Source of the DNA: Suillus spraguei
Lineage: Eukaryota; Basidiomycota; Agaricomycetes; Boletales; Suillaceae
Direction of reading: 5' to 3'
DNA: 64,000 bases
Assembly (NCBI GenBank): GCA_016800925.1
Contig: JABCPU010000007.1
Location: forward strand, 124,001-188,000
Made by a program: the position numbers and the translations under genes
The notes under the pieces: generated by a model
What the model was told of the DNA's origin: nothing
The model's input: the letters and a program-made list of their open reading frames with translations, nothing else
Database searches by the model: none
Shown: positions 53,277-64,000 of the stretch, one piece after another
Layout: every line of letters starts with the position of its first letter
Position numbering within the stretch: position 1 is the stretch's first letter

Positions 53277-54510
53277 CAGCTTGACGACGAACGTTGACAC
53301 GCACCAAACTGGTCTGGTGCATGGCTGACTAAGCACTATTGCAGCTGACAAATAGTACCAGGACTATAATAGCTTAGTGTTCCTCTATTCAGAAATCAAT
53401 CCATGACGCAGAATCAAAAGTTTCTTTTTGCTCGTAAAAGTTTGCTTATTATTTCTAATTCATTTTTCATGGGTGTGTTTATGTATGTTTGGCTACAGAA
53501 ACTACTTCATAAGATTCCCACAGATGTCAGGTGACCCCAGCAAAATAATTACATAGAGTTACCCTGCAGAGAAACTCATGAAACACATTATGATTCACTC
53601 GCGTCATTTCTATGCATCTACAAAAAAAGTGCAGATTTATGCTTCAAATATTACATAATTGACATTCCTCCTAGGATAGCCACTAATAGTCACCTGATCT
53701 CAAATTTATGCATAGCCATTGATATCCCACATGACTTCTTCTCACACCCTTGAGCATATTACAAATCAACTATGACAATATTCAATAAATAGGGTAGGTC
53801 AGCACCCCTACAAAATGTGGAAAAATAGTAGCATAGCCATTCATTTTGTCTATATAAGACCCACCTTTTTGTCAATAAAAAAGAGATTTTCTCCCCCTCA
53901 GAAACATAACTGAGAGTGAAGTGTGACCAGCTGTATCAGTACACTGTCAAGAACATTGTCAACAACAGTAAGATTGGAAGTCTACTCTGTGAGATAACAC
54001 TACCTTGAGCTCACTGTGCTCAACAACTAGCAAGACCCTGAGCTCACTGTGTCTGACAACCAGCAAGACAACAAATTTTTTTTCTTTGACAAATTCATTC
54101 TAGTTTCTTTCATCATCTTTCTCTCTGTTTTTCTTTCTCTGTTGTCTGTTTCCTTGCTTCTGTTTCTTTTGAATCTTTCTCTTTTCTTCTTTTTCTTTGA
54201 TTACTGGTCTCTCTCTCTCTTTCAAAGTTTGCTGGTGCTAAGTGTCCTTGTGTTTCTGATATTTGTGTTGTCTCTTTAGTCCATCTAAGGCCAGAGTAGC
54301 TTAGTGGGAGAGACTTCAGAAGTTGATAGCAACACTCTATCTTGCACATCTGAGTAGCAATACTGAGTTAAGGTCTTCACTGACTGATAGACTCTAGTTA
54401 TTGAAAGGGAACTTGGTATTGAAATCCAAGGATGTCCGTTCCTGCTAACTGCTTAATACTCATAGTGAGTTCCTTGGCAGCAGGTTCAATAGTAAGCTAG
54501 AGATCTCTGA
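53277..54510. other. noncoding Gypsy interior with promoter-like signals
   Basis: No gene. 'gcaccaaactggtctggtgc' near 53302 is a short hairpin. 'ctatataagaccc' (about 53850) and 'caataaaaaagag' (about 53873) look like the TATA box and poly(A) signal of another LTR. 'tagcttagtgg' near 54297 fits a tRNA A-box, but no B-box follows at normal distance. Confidence 0.45.
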
Positions 54511-55289
54511 AGTAGTGTCATATACCATACTTCTAATCCCAGATCCGACCATATCCGATCAGATCCGATTGATTCTATTTCCGTCCGTTCCACAGGTCCT
54601 GTCTGGATCGCTCATCCGAATGTGCTCACTTCTCGCACTCTATATCCCTTGTGTATATCTGTGTCTATCTCCTTTCATCGCTCATCCTGTTTCCAGTACT
54701 CCAGCTGTGTATAACTCCTTCCTGTGTCACTGATCCATTACCTGTGTTTCATTTCCAATTCGTGCTTACTGATCCGCTGCGCATTAACTAATAAACTTCT
54801 GTTACACTTCGTACATAGCCCTCAGTCCCGGACTTGTTGATTATCCATCTTAGATACTTACCGTATATAAACCACTTGTAGATCTCCATAGAACCTTAGT
54901 TCGAATATCATCTTAGATTCTGCTCATTCTGCTTCCTCCAGACTTAAGCCACTTTCCGCTCTAAGTCATCTTCCGAGACTGGGATTGATTCCTATAGTCT
55001 ATATCTCCGACTCTATCTTCGGATAGTCTATCTCTGTTAGTTTCTAGTTAGGAATTTGTTCTGAAGCTAGTCTTAATCTTCGTTCTATTCCTACGTTCCG
55101 GATAACCTTTGGACGTATCATATCCGATACCTTCAGACGTCTGGATCTGTCATGCAACTCCTTCCAGATCTTCGGATGTATAACTTCTCCCTGAAATAAA
55201 GGGCATTACTCGGGAAAGGGGCACAGTGCACAAACTGAGGCCAAAGCCCTTCAGATCTCTCTACCTTTGAGTACGGTCTTAACAAGTAG
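54511..55289. mobile_element. solo LTR (769 bp) inside the Gypsy element
   Basis: LTR 54516-55284, TGTCATATACC...GTCTTAACA, with a perfect 5-bp target duplication AGTAG at 54511-54515 and 55285-55289. Same family as 42212-43928. Neither copy has internal retroviral genes, so both are recombination products. Confidence 0.92.
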
Positions 55290-55844
55290 TGACTAGTCTT
55301 GACCGGGGATCCTACCTGCTTGTCTGAGAAGGTGATTGTTGTAACTTCCCACAAATTCTGGTAGCACAGTTGTTGCAAAACACCTGCATTCCATCAGAGA
55401 GAGTGATTTGGCCAGTTATTTTTGTTTCTTAGTTTGTTCAACTTCTGTGTTTTTCTTTGAAGTTTAGTTGTTTCGAGAATCTTTGTCATTGTCCAAGAGT
55501 TTGCTGATTGCACAGAAGTGACTCATTTGCTGACCATAGCCTGGGGAACATAAACAACCACCCACGTACAACCACGTTATCAGTCATTGGTATTTGTCTG
55601 AATCACTGACCGTGGAGATATTTGGTTTTATAGGTCTTTATCTATAGATCATCTATCTAAGAAGACAACATACTCAAGCAGTGGCTAGAAGAGACTCTAA
55701 ACGACGTGCTGGTGTTGAAGAAGCCGCCTACATGATGAGTGGGTCAGTTCTTGATGAGGGATATGATTGGTCCGATGATCCCATCTACTACGCTAACCAA
55801 GATGAATGATGTAGTTGGTGACTTCATGCTTAAAATGGGGGTAA
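55290..55844 (+). other. Gypsy 3' interior and polypurine tract
   Basis: Contains a short protein-like frame (ILKQWLEETLNDVLVLKK, about 55670-55725) that may be the displaced end of the extra ORF. The purine-rich 'aaaatgggggtaa' (55832-55844) directly before the LTR is the plus-strand primer site. Confidence 0.6.
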
Positions 55845-56314
55845 TGTTACAATTGTATGTGCCCCTATTCATTATTTCTTCTATGCTCTCGTCTTACATA
55901 TCATGTGACTCTCTCTTGACTCATACATTCAACCGTCTGTACTATGATTGCCTTCCTCTAAATGATACGCACTTACATTCTCACAACTGCCTTGGTCTGT
56001 GCGCACATATTGACTTATTCAAGCACGTTGTATTATGCTTGTATTCTGCACTTTAATCTTACTGGGTTTTACCTGGAATATCAATATCCTTCACTTAGGT
56101 CTCCAACCTAAGTCGTCTGAATCATCTCTAAGTCTAAGCACTCCTTAGCCTTAGTCTCTATTCTACTGATCATCTTAGAGTCACGACTCTTCAATTGAAC
56201 CCTTGATCCTACTCGGAATACTTCCTTGTAGTAGTCCTCATTCTCTTTTGAACCTCCCAGCAGACCGGCTGTGTCTTATCACTGTCGCTGGTGATGCCAC
56301 TCCAGTTTGTAACA
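55845..56314 (+). repeat. Gypsy 3' LTR
   Basis: 470 bp, TGTTACAATTG...TTTGTAACA, partner of the LTR at 45477-45950. Confidence 0.92.
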
Positions 56315-56319
56315 ATTCT

Positions 56320-57590
56320 CCTTCTCTCTTCATCATCTGCATGTTGCTCTTGAAATATTGGATTATTATATTCACGTAATGCCTCCTCAAGATGCTCCTG
56401 CTGCTCAAGAACTCTCTGCTCCTCACGGTTATGACAGGCCTCCTCCTGTTGACCTGCTCGTAGAATCTTCTGAGCTTGTCTATCTTCCTACTGCTCCAAG
56501 TAAAAGGCATCTCTCTCCTCCTGGCCTTGCCTATGGATGTGCTCCTACTGTAATTTCTGCTGGATCTGTTGTTGACGTAAGGTCTCCTGTGCTTATCTAT
56601 CTTCCTCTCGTTGGATCTGCTGATGGTATAATGCCTCCTGTGCTTGTTCATGAAGCAAGTTATCTCTAATCTGTTCCTGCTGAAAATGATGCTGAAACTG
56701 ATTATTAAATTGTTAATGATCAGGTTGAGGTGGCATAGGCAAAGGTAGTGCAGGATGAGGTCCAAAGTATTGATGAGGATTGTTGACATTGTGAGGACCA
56801 ACTGCACCCTCATAGTGAATAGGACCATGCATGTAATGGTCATAGTTCTGTCTATTCATCTATTCAGCTTCCTCTTCCTGCTGCCGTTCACGGTGGTAAT
56901 CCTCAGCATGTCTAGCAACCATTTCAGCTAGCTGCTGCTGTATGTTGTGTCCCTGTGCAGCTTGCTGCAGCAGCAAATGAAAGGCTGCCAAGTTGTTATG
57001 AGCAGCAGGGGTAGGGGCAGGGGCAGGGGCAGGGGCAGGAGGTGCTGGTACTGGTGCTGGTTGTTGTTGAGGATTATTATGCCTTCGCCTTGCAGCATGC
57101 CGTGCTTCATGATTATTGATTATGGCTGCAGCAACATCCATATGATGTTCATACTCATTCTGAAGTGCAGCAGGTGGAGGAATATAACCAAAGGGAGGCC
57201 CTAAGGCTGGAGCAGCAACAGGTTGACCAAAGGGAGGTCCTAAGGCTGGAGCAGCAACAGGTGGCCCAGGTGGTGGTGTAGATGCCACATATGTTGAGCC
57301 TCATGATGCTCGATAACATGACATGGCATATTAGAAAACCTTTGCATGAGAATTGGACCATGGTTCATATTTCCCAAGATCTGAGGAATATTCTATAAAC
57401 ATATCAGAACATGTCTTATGAAAATCAGAAAATTAATTCCTACCATTTGAGCAGCATTTTCTAATGGTTGAGCTATAAGAGCAGGATGGTGATGTGCAGA
57501 AGGGGAGCCAATATTTTGCTGATTCCTCTCAGCCTGACGTGCAGCAGCCTGTGCCCGCTGAGGAGAGGTAGGAGGAGTGGAGAGATTCCT
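56320..57590 (-). pseudogene. Helitron protein, Gln/Pro-rich N-terminus
   Basis: Minus-strand frames give STPPTSPQRAQAAARQAERN (about 57580), an intron-like gap, then a Pro/Ala-rich stretch (57288-56860). A Gln/Glu-rich part follows, including YHRERQQEEEAE, QQEQIRDNLLHEQAQEALYH and QEEACHNREEQRVLEQQEHL. The frame then meets the Gypsy target site and continues at 45471 with TRIQKREQHQEHEAEDN. It has several stops. The disordered N-terminus is typical of mushroom Helitron proteins. Confidence 0.7.
57001..57050 (+). repeat. G-rich tract with G-quadruplex potential
   Basis: Five GGGG runs separated by 'ta' or 'ca' within about 30 bp. On the minus strand this encodes the Pro-Ala repeat of the Helitron protein. 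Confidence 0.6.
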
Positions 57591-58301
57591 ATTAAGAATA
57601 AATATCAGTCAAAATAAATATATATGTCAATAACCACATACATTGGAGAAGATATATGAAAGAAAGAGAGAGAAGAACCAAATTTCCAACAGTTGTAGTT
57701 CCACTGTGTCAAAGATAAGCCATCATATTATACATATACAGCAAAGTATCATATACCAAAGATCCAAACAAATATTGCTGAGAGTGACTGAAGAAGTACC
57801 AGCAGTTTCCAGGATGAGCTAATACCAGTTCAATGTATGACAGTGCTAAGAACAGCTGAAAGCTGTCTGAGAAATTATCCCAAAGGATAGGATGGTAACT
57901 GTAAGAAGGCTGCAAGCAGACTAACTTAGCACAGAAAAGTGCCCTGCCAATCCAAAATCTCTACACTGTAGTATACCCAGAGGTCCAGAAACAACCAGCG
58001 AACACCTACAAGAACAGGTGGCCAGGGAAGTAGGACTTGGTTACATGTTCATCTTGAATTGACAGGAGTTCACAAGTCCAGATGGAATACAGGGCCAGTA
58101 ACAAACAACAATCACAATCACAATGCTTCAAACTCCAAGATACGGCCAGGGTCCAGGTCCAGGTCCAGGGATCCAAAGGGTCCAAAAACATGTCAAAAAG
58201 TGAAAATGCCTGATATCTGATTACATAATCATTAATTTTTATCATAGTTTCAATATGTACACTATATAGGCTTACAGGAATCAAGAACAGTGAAAGATAT
58301 A
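57591..58301. other. gene-free stretch between Helitron remnant and Tc1 element
   Basis: No recognisable gene. A short GGTCCA hexamer run lies near 58147-58170. The Helitron 5' end may lie here but no terminal signature was found. Confidence 0.45.
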
Positions 58302-59920
58302 CAGTGGCTCAAAAAACTGTCTGCATGTTTTGGCATTTTTCACTATCTATAATATTGTGTGAGAACAAACAAATGCCTCAAAAACATGCTTATACCACAT
58401 TGTAGTATGGCTTCAGGGCTTTCATTTGAGCCCTACACCGTGGGAATCGGTGGAGATATGGTGGAGATACAAGGCTCACAAAATGGTGACTCATGCGGAC
58501 AGTTTTTTGACTCAAGTATTTTACAGTAATAACCAGGTATTCTAGTATTTTGTATGACCTCCCTTGGCTTTAATTACTGCCTCTATCCTTCTAGGCATAC
58601 TCTCAATTAATTTCTGGCAATCCTCAGCTGTGATCTTCCCCCATTCCACTGCTACTCTCTCCCAAAGCTCCCATACTCCTTTAGGGGGGTTTTCATAGGC
58701 TTGAAGCTTTTTCTTGAGTGTTCCCTAGAGATGTTCAATGACATTGACATCAGGAGACTGTGCTGGCCAGTCAAGAACATTGATGTTATGTTCTTCAAAC
58801 CATTCCCTAGCTCTTCTGGATGTGTGCTTGGGATCATTATCCTGTTGGAAAATGATATCTTCTTCATCAATCCCTGATTCTGCCAAGCTAGGCAGCAAGT
58901 GGTCATTTAAAATGTCCACATACTGCTCAGCATTCATCTTCCCCTCAACCTCAGCAAGCATTCCCACACCATTCCATCCCATACAGCCCCATACCATTAA
59001 AGAACCTCCTCCAAACTTGACAGTCCCATTAACCTCTCTGTCTGTTAGGCCATTTCCCTTCTTTTTCCATACATACACCTTCCCATCTGACCCAATCCTA
59101 TTGATTTTGGTCTCATCTGACCATATAACACGCTTCCAGTCCTCTACAGTCCAGTGTTGATGAGCTAAGGCAAAGGCTAGTCTTCTCTGCCTATGTTTGA
59201 TGGAGAGAAGAGGCTTTTTCTTCTTTGTTACTGCCTTGAGATGAGCTGCCTTGAGAACATTCCTCACAGTTTGTGAAGAGACAGGGGTAGTGATGGTGGA
59301 ATTGATATAATGGGTGGCTTGGACAGCATTATCAGCCTTTCCTGTAGTGATATGTTGGATAATAGCCCTTTTGTCAGTAGAGGTAAGCTTGGATGGACGT
59401 CCTCCACAAGAGTTTTCCTTGTCTGGGTGGCTTTCTTTGATGAACTTGGCCACAGTGGACTTGCATACTCCAGTTCTAGAGGAAATTTGGCGAGCAGAGA
59501 GGCCAGCATAAGACAGAGAGAGGATATTATCTCTTTGAGCAGAGGAGATGGCTTTCATGGTGATTATGACTATGATACATGAGATATTCTGGTTTATATA
59601 GTTAGATATAGTCATAAAATAACATAATGACACCACTTTATAATTTATATAATAGTGGCATGATTTTTATGGTGTCATAAATAATGATTTATATAGTTTT
59701 AATATACACTCAAAAAACTGTCCACATGAGTCATCATTTTATAAGCCTTATATCTCCACCATATCTCCGCCGATTCCCACGGTGTAGGGCTCAAATAAAA
59801 GCCCTGAAGCCATACTACAATGTGGTATAAGTATGTCCTTGAGGAATTTGTTCATTCTCACACAATATCATAGATAGTGAAAAATGTCAAAACATGCGGA
59901 CAGTTTTTTGAGCCACTGTA
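58300..59920 (-). mobile_element. Tc1-like DNA transposon with long inverted repeats
   Basis: Element 58302-59918 (1617 bp), CAGTGGCTCAAAAAACTG at both ends, flanked by the TA target duplication (58300-58301, 59919-59920). The inverted repeats are about 215 bp (58302-58520 and 59700-59918). Each holds an outer and an inner copy of a 'ctcaaaaaactgtc' motif, the IR/DR layout in which transposase binds twice per end. Confidence 0.92.
58542..59558 (-). pseudogene. Tc1 transposase with one nonsense codon
   Basis: From the ATG at 59558 a helix-turn-helix domain (LSYAGLSARQISSRTGVCKS) is followed by the DD34E core: SDETKINRIG, FQQDNDPKHTSR and SPDVNVIEHL. An in-frame TAG at 58727-58725 replaces the expected Trp of HLW, right after the catalytic Glu. 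The frame then continues uninterrupted to 58542 (GTLKKKL ... AVIKAKGGHTKY). One transition (TGG to TAG) separates it from a full 338-residue protein, so the copy is young. Confidence 0.9.
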
Positions 59921-60309
59921 TCTACCAAAATAAAGCAGAAAAACAAACAGAGGTTGAATATATTGAAAAAGTATTACTTTCTCAAGATGTGGCAGAGGGA
60001 GCAGTGGTGGGGAAAAGAGGAAACGAAGATTGGAGCTTGAGGGTATATCTAGGGAACTACAGCGCACCAGCTGCGCAGTCACATGACCAAATCACGCAAT
60101 CACACAATGGGACAACAGTGTATTGAGTCAGCACTGGAAAAAACCATGCAAGAAATTTCCAAACCAAGCTAAGCAAAATAAGTGAAAAAATGTGGCATTT
60201 AGCGAAAGCCACGCAAGCTAGCGAACACCTTCCCACCTTTCCCCCCTTACTTTATAGATGAGTTCACTACCCATTGTGCCTTTGGCACAGGAAGCCAAAA
60301 AGGAGTGTG
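59921..60309. repeat. spacer and hairpin repeat related to 38.7-40.3 kb
   Basis: 60075-60260 matches 38740-38890 and 39900-40040 ('cacacaatgggacaacagtg', 'gagtcagcact'). It ends in the start of a hairpin unit ('tttggcacaggaagccaaaa') that is cut off by the next repeat. Confidence 0.7.
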
Positions 60310-60556
60310 AAGCCAACACACTTTTGGCACATACTTATGACTCATTGCATCATAGACACCTCTTTCCATTAGCTTGTACCTTACCATCATTGTCATCCTG
60401 CAATCCAGAATGTGGCTCATTTTGTTTTGTGTCTCATCAGTGTTGCTTGTCGCTGGTCATGACTTAATTCCATCTCAGTATTGACAGCCTGTGTAAGTGA
60501 TAAGCTGGGAATCAACGACTGCTTCTTGGGCATTCACATGTTTGAAGATAAGCAGT
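60310..60556 (+). repeat. left half of an interrupted repeat
   Basis: Matches 35610-35843 and is cut at 60556 by the element below; it resumes at 63834. Confidence 0.85.
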
Positions 60557-60573
60557 CATCAGCAAACTACCAA

Positions 60574-63128
60574 TTTCATCACCTGCTCCTGGCATTATCA
60601 TCCATAACCATAGTTATGCTTCCTTGTCACAGACTACAGACACTTGATAGGTTATCCATCATAGCTCCCACAATGGATAATATGCCTAACACCTCAATAT
60701 GGCATGATTCTAACTCATTTTGGAGCTGTCTACTATTTGGTGCGTGCCTCACAATCCCCACACCGCATTTTTGGCCACCTACTGTGGGAATTTCCCCACT
60801 ACACCAAAAACATCACCCATTTTGGAATCTTCACAATATCAATTATTCCCACACCCTCCCCACATCACTGCAGCTTCACCACCACACCACAATAGGTTTA
60901 TCTTCATATATGAGTAGTATTTTAGCATATATGTGTATAATATAACATAATAGACCATTTTTTTTGTTTATTTGTGTGCTTTCTCCTCCTCCAGGCCTCT
61001 TTCAACATAACCTGGAGCACAGAACACTTTCGCAATTTTGTCTCTTTGACAGAGAAGTGTCCTGGGGTACTCAACAAATGTTTAGTAGCATATATGAACA
61101 GATTCCTGTCTTTATTTGACCCTTTGAAGTGTCTTATATCAAGAGATATGGCATATATTCAGAAAACCACAAAATGTGTGCCCATTTTATTATTTCTATG
61201 TAGATGGACTTTTTGAAATCATTCCCAGCATCTATTTAATAATAAGAATAATGGTTCAGGAGCCCAGGATCATAGGAAAAGATCCTGTTGTGTAGTGCAT
61301 TCCCCCTCTCCTGATGGTTTACCCCCTTGTGAAATTTTTTCCTGTAGGACCGGACCTCGGGATGGTGAGGGGTCTATTCCTATTCCTATTTGGAGTGTAT
61401 CTATCACATAGCTACCACATAAGACCTATAGTATTGATCTGCAGGAACAAAATTGAACAAAATCGCATTTTGACATTTTTGATGTTTCTGACTGCTCCAC
61501 AATTGCATTCATGATCCAACCTGTTCATGTATTATTGAAACAGTATATATACTTGCTATTTCTACTGATAAGGGGCCCATACCCTCAAAAGATGGAACTT
61601 TAATAATCGGACACCTGTGGTGCATTCAGAATATATACAATATTTTAGATCTATATTTACTGAACAATCCAACAAGAATTGAGTGCTGATGAAGTGAAAT
61701 AGATAAGAAATTGAGTGTGGGAAACTCAAAAGACGAAAATGGTTGGTAGAGTAGTAGTCGGACTTTAATGCTGCATCAACTTACATTACCGCCACATCAC
61801 TTCCACATATCTTCTACCCTCAGGGCAAAGTGTAGTGTATGTTCCTTATATAGTCTAACATGTATTCAATCAAAATTCAATCAAATCTTCGACCTATATT
61901 ATATATAAATGTGACTTTTGTGTGATGTTTGTCAATTGTCACATTTCACACATATGTTCTTTTGCTTCTCTTTCACTCGGTAATTGATGGATCTTTCTGA
62001 AAATATAGATCTACAATATTATATATATTCTAAATACACTCCAGGTGTCTGATTATTAAAGTTCGATGTTTTGAAGGTATAGGCCCCTTATCAGTAAAAA
62101 TAGCAAGTATAGACACAATCTCAAACCTCCGGCCCATTTTGAGCTGATCTCTGTCATTAAAAGCAAGTATATATATTGTGTTAATGATACATGAACAGTT
62201 TGGATCATGAATGCGATGGCAGAGTAGTCAGAAACATCAAAAATATTTTGTCCAATTTTGTTCCTGCAGATCAATGCTATAGGTTGCCTGCAGTAGCTAT
62301 GTGATAGATACACTCTAAATATGAATATGAATAAACCCCTCACCATCCCTGATGTCCGGTTCTACAGGAAAAGTTTCACAGGGGGTAAACCATCAGGAGA
62401 GGGGGGATTCACTACACAACAGGATCTTTTCCTATGATCCTGAGCTCCTGATACATCATTCTTATTGTTAAATGTATGCTAGGGATCATTTCCCCAAGTC
62501 CATCTACATAAAAATAATAAAATGGGAACACATTTTGTAGTTTGCTGAATATATGCTATTTCTCTTGATGTAGAACGCTTCAGGGTGTTAAATAAAGATG
62601 GTAATCTGTTCATATATGTTCCTAAACATGTTTTGAACACATTGGGACACTTCCCTGTCAAAGGGACAAAAATGCGAAAGTATTCTGTGCCCCAGGTAAT
62701 GTTAAAAGAGGCCTGGAGCAGGAGCAAGCACACAAATAAACACAAAAAGTGGTCTATTATGTTATATTATACACATATATGCCAAACTACTACTTATATA
62801 TGAAGAGAAACCTATTGTGGCGTGGTGGTGAAGCTGCAGGAGGGTGTGGGAATAATTGATATTGTGAAGATTCCAAAATGGGTGATGTTTTTGGTGTAGT
62901 GGGGAAATTCCCACAGTAGGTGGCCAAAGATGCGGTGTGGGGATTGTGAGGCACGCACCAAATAGTAGACAGCTCCAAAATGAGTTAGAATCATGCCATA
63001 TTGAGGTGTTAGGCATATTATCCATTGTGGGAGCCATGATGGATAACCTATCAAGTGTCTGTAGTCCGTGACAAGGAAGCATAACTATGGTTATGGATAA
63101 TAATGACAGGATAGCCTGATTTCGTCAC
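60574..63128. mobile_element. foldback element with arms of about 1 kb
   Basis: Left arm about 60584-61640 and right arm about 62025-63117 are inverted copies with a spacer of about 0.4 kb. It is flanked by a 9-bp duplication, tttcatcac (60574-60582) and tttcgtcac (63120-63128). The undisturbed host sequence 'aatttcatcacaag' is seen at 63258-63272. A 9-bp duplication with long inverted repeats points to a non-autonomous Mutator-like element. No long transposase frame is present. Confidence 0.82.
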
Positions 63129-63556
63129 AAGTGCCACAAGGTGTCACAAGACATCACAGGTCTTACAAACTCAACAGACATATAATTAAATATGACACCA
63201 CCAATGTTACTGATGTCTACAGATAATACAAACTGACATATATGCATCAGCAAACTACTAATTTCATCACAAGTGAGTGTCACAACTATCACAAGGTGTC
63301 ACAAGACATCACAGGTCTTACAAACTCAACAGACATATAATTAAAAATCATACCACCAATATTACTGATGTCTACAGATAATACAAACTGACATATATAT
63401 GTGGGTTTTATTAAGCTGCTGTCACTGGAAATTTGTGTAGTAGTAAATAGAATATGTGATGTTGTATTGAATGAATGAACTTGGTGGAATTTTCGCATTT
63501 TTGGACATGTGACATTGCTTTGGTAGTTATTGCTATTATTGTTACACTATATCTAT

Positions 63557-63628
63557 GGTCTGGTGGCTTAGTGGTAAAAACACTCCACTTGTAGCTGCTG
63601 AGGTCTTAGGTTCAATTGCTGCCAACTA
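63557..63628 (+). repeat. tRNA-like sequence (SINE-type pol III promoter)
   Basis: 'tggcttagtgg' (63561-63571) fits the A-box and 'ggttcaattgc' (63609-63619) nearly fits the B-box, at normal tRNA spacing. The acceptor and T stems do not pair well, so it is not a functional tRNA. It is most likely a tRNA-derived piece captured by the element. Confidence 0.5.
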
Positions 63629-63833
63629 CAAATTACAATGTGTGAAAGTGATCAGGTGATGTGACATGCAGTGTGATCATACTGTTTTGCCATTTCTCCT
63701 CCGAAACCCCAGAAGGCTTGTACAGTTTGTGGCTGCTTGTACAGGCTTGCACAGCAGGGACTTACCTGTGAGTTTGTCGAGCCTGTACAAGTTTGTACAA
63801 TTTTGTACAGGCTCCCAGTAGTTTGCTGATGCG

Positions 63834-64000
63834 TGCACTTTCATGGCAGAGACATACCTTCCAAGATGGATACCAATGCGAAAAGCAAGTATAGCTTGTT
63901 ACATTTCTGTCTGTCCCTGATCTTGACAGTGTGATTTTTCAGTTCTGGACGAAGCACAATTTCCGGATATCCCCATTGATCTGGTGCTCGAACAATGTTC
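63834..64000 (+). repeat. right half of the interrupted repeat
   Basis: Continues the repeat broken at 60556; matches 35844-36010 and runs off the window edge. Confidence 0.85.

Larger units (their letters stand above)
45472..56319 (+). mobile_element. Ty3/Gypsy chromovirus inserted into the Helitron
   Basis: Complete element 45477-56314 (10.8 kb including later insertions), with a perfect 5-bp target duplication ATTCT at 45472-45476 and 56315-56319. Both LTRs start TGTTAC and end GTAACA. The internal order gag, protease, RT, RNase H, integrase, chromodomain, extra ORF is that of a chromovirus with an unusual 3' addition. Many in-frame TGA codons make it inactive. Confidence 0.92.
60557..63831. 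mobile_element. DNA element with CATCAGCAAACTA ends, carrying a nested foldback
   Basis: Ends are CATCAGCAAACTAC and its inverse GTAGTTTGCTGATG. Comparison with the empty site at 35841-35843 gives flanks 'agt' and 'cgt', a probable 3-bp target duplication. The left-end sequence recurs at 63245, so the subterminal part is duplicated (63129-63240 repeats at 63285-63400). No transposase is present. Near the right end lies a 'tgtac / gtaca'-rich palindromic zone (63717-63812). Confidence 0.8.

Noticed and set aside
54293..54500. Possible tRNA gene near 54297
   Set aside because: The A-box word fits, but no B-box lies at the right distance and no cloverleaf can be drawn.
63557..63628. Functional tRNA
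   Set aside because: The acceptor and T arms do not pair; only the promoter boxes fit, so it is listed as a tRNA-like repeat.

Overview
The window is eukaryotic nuclear DNA from a filamentous basidiomycete, most likely an Agaricomycete. The evidence is many short introns (about 45-65 bp) with GT...AG ends, fungal housekeeping proteins, a Ppo-type fatty-acid oxygenase, IRG-like GTPases and basidiomycete-style Helitron, Gypsy and Tc1 elements. All exon coordinates were read by eye from splice signals and reading-frame continuity; no search was run.

Left part (1-17.5 kb), gene-dense. An eIF3 subunit L gene (minus, running off the left edge) shares a 172-bp divergent promoter with the V-ATPase subunit E gene (plus). 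Next come a PRP43-type DEAH helicase (minus) and, divergently, a bifunctional folate gene (HPPK-DHPS, no DHNA domain). About 3.4 kb of this locus (last exons of VMA4 plus all of PRP43) is repeated about 7.74 kb downstream. There the second PRP43 copy is still fully open and the VMA4 tail is a broken remnant. A 23-exon Ppo-type dioxygenase/P450 fusion follows.

Middle part (17.5-38.4 kb), accessory. It holds two paralogous IRG-like GTPases with predicted N-terminal acylation signals and matching upstream regions, and a truncated Harbinger-like transposase. A secreted, Kex2-type repeat peptide precursor has each repeat on its own 63-nt exon. A shikimate-dehydrogenase (AROM) gene relic follows. 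IPK1 (inositol-pentakisphosphate 2-kinase) is divergent from an AGC-like kinase. Then come a cysteine-rich, probably GPI-anchored protein and a six-cysteine knottin-like small secreted protein with a decayed tandem copy.

Right part (38.4-64 kb), a transposon pile that can be read in layers. A decayed Helitron (minus, about 57.6 to 40.4 kb) is split by a Ty3/Gypsy chromovirus (45477-56314, target duplication ATTCT) and by a solo LTR (42212-43928, target duplication GTAGA). The Gypsy carries an extra ORF after pol and is itself invaded by a second solo LTR of the same family (target duplication AGTAG). To the left lies an array of long perfect hairpins and a heptanucleotide satellite. To the right are a Tc1 element with 0.2-kb inverted repeats and a two-level nested insertion: a roughly 2.5-kb foldback element inside a 3-bp-TSD element, inside a repeat whose uninterrupted copy lies at 35.6-36.0 kb. 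The strongest candidate for something new is the repeat-peptide gene at 23.4-24.0 kb.
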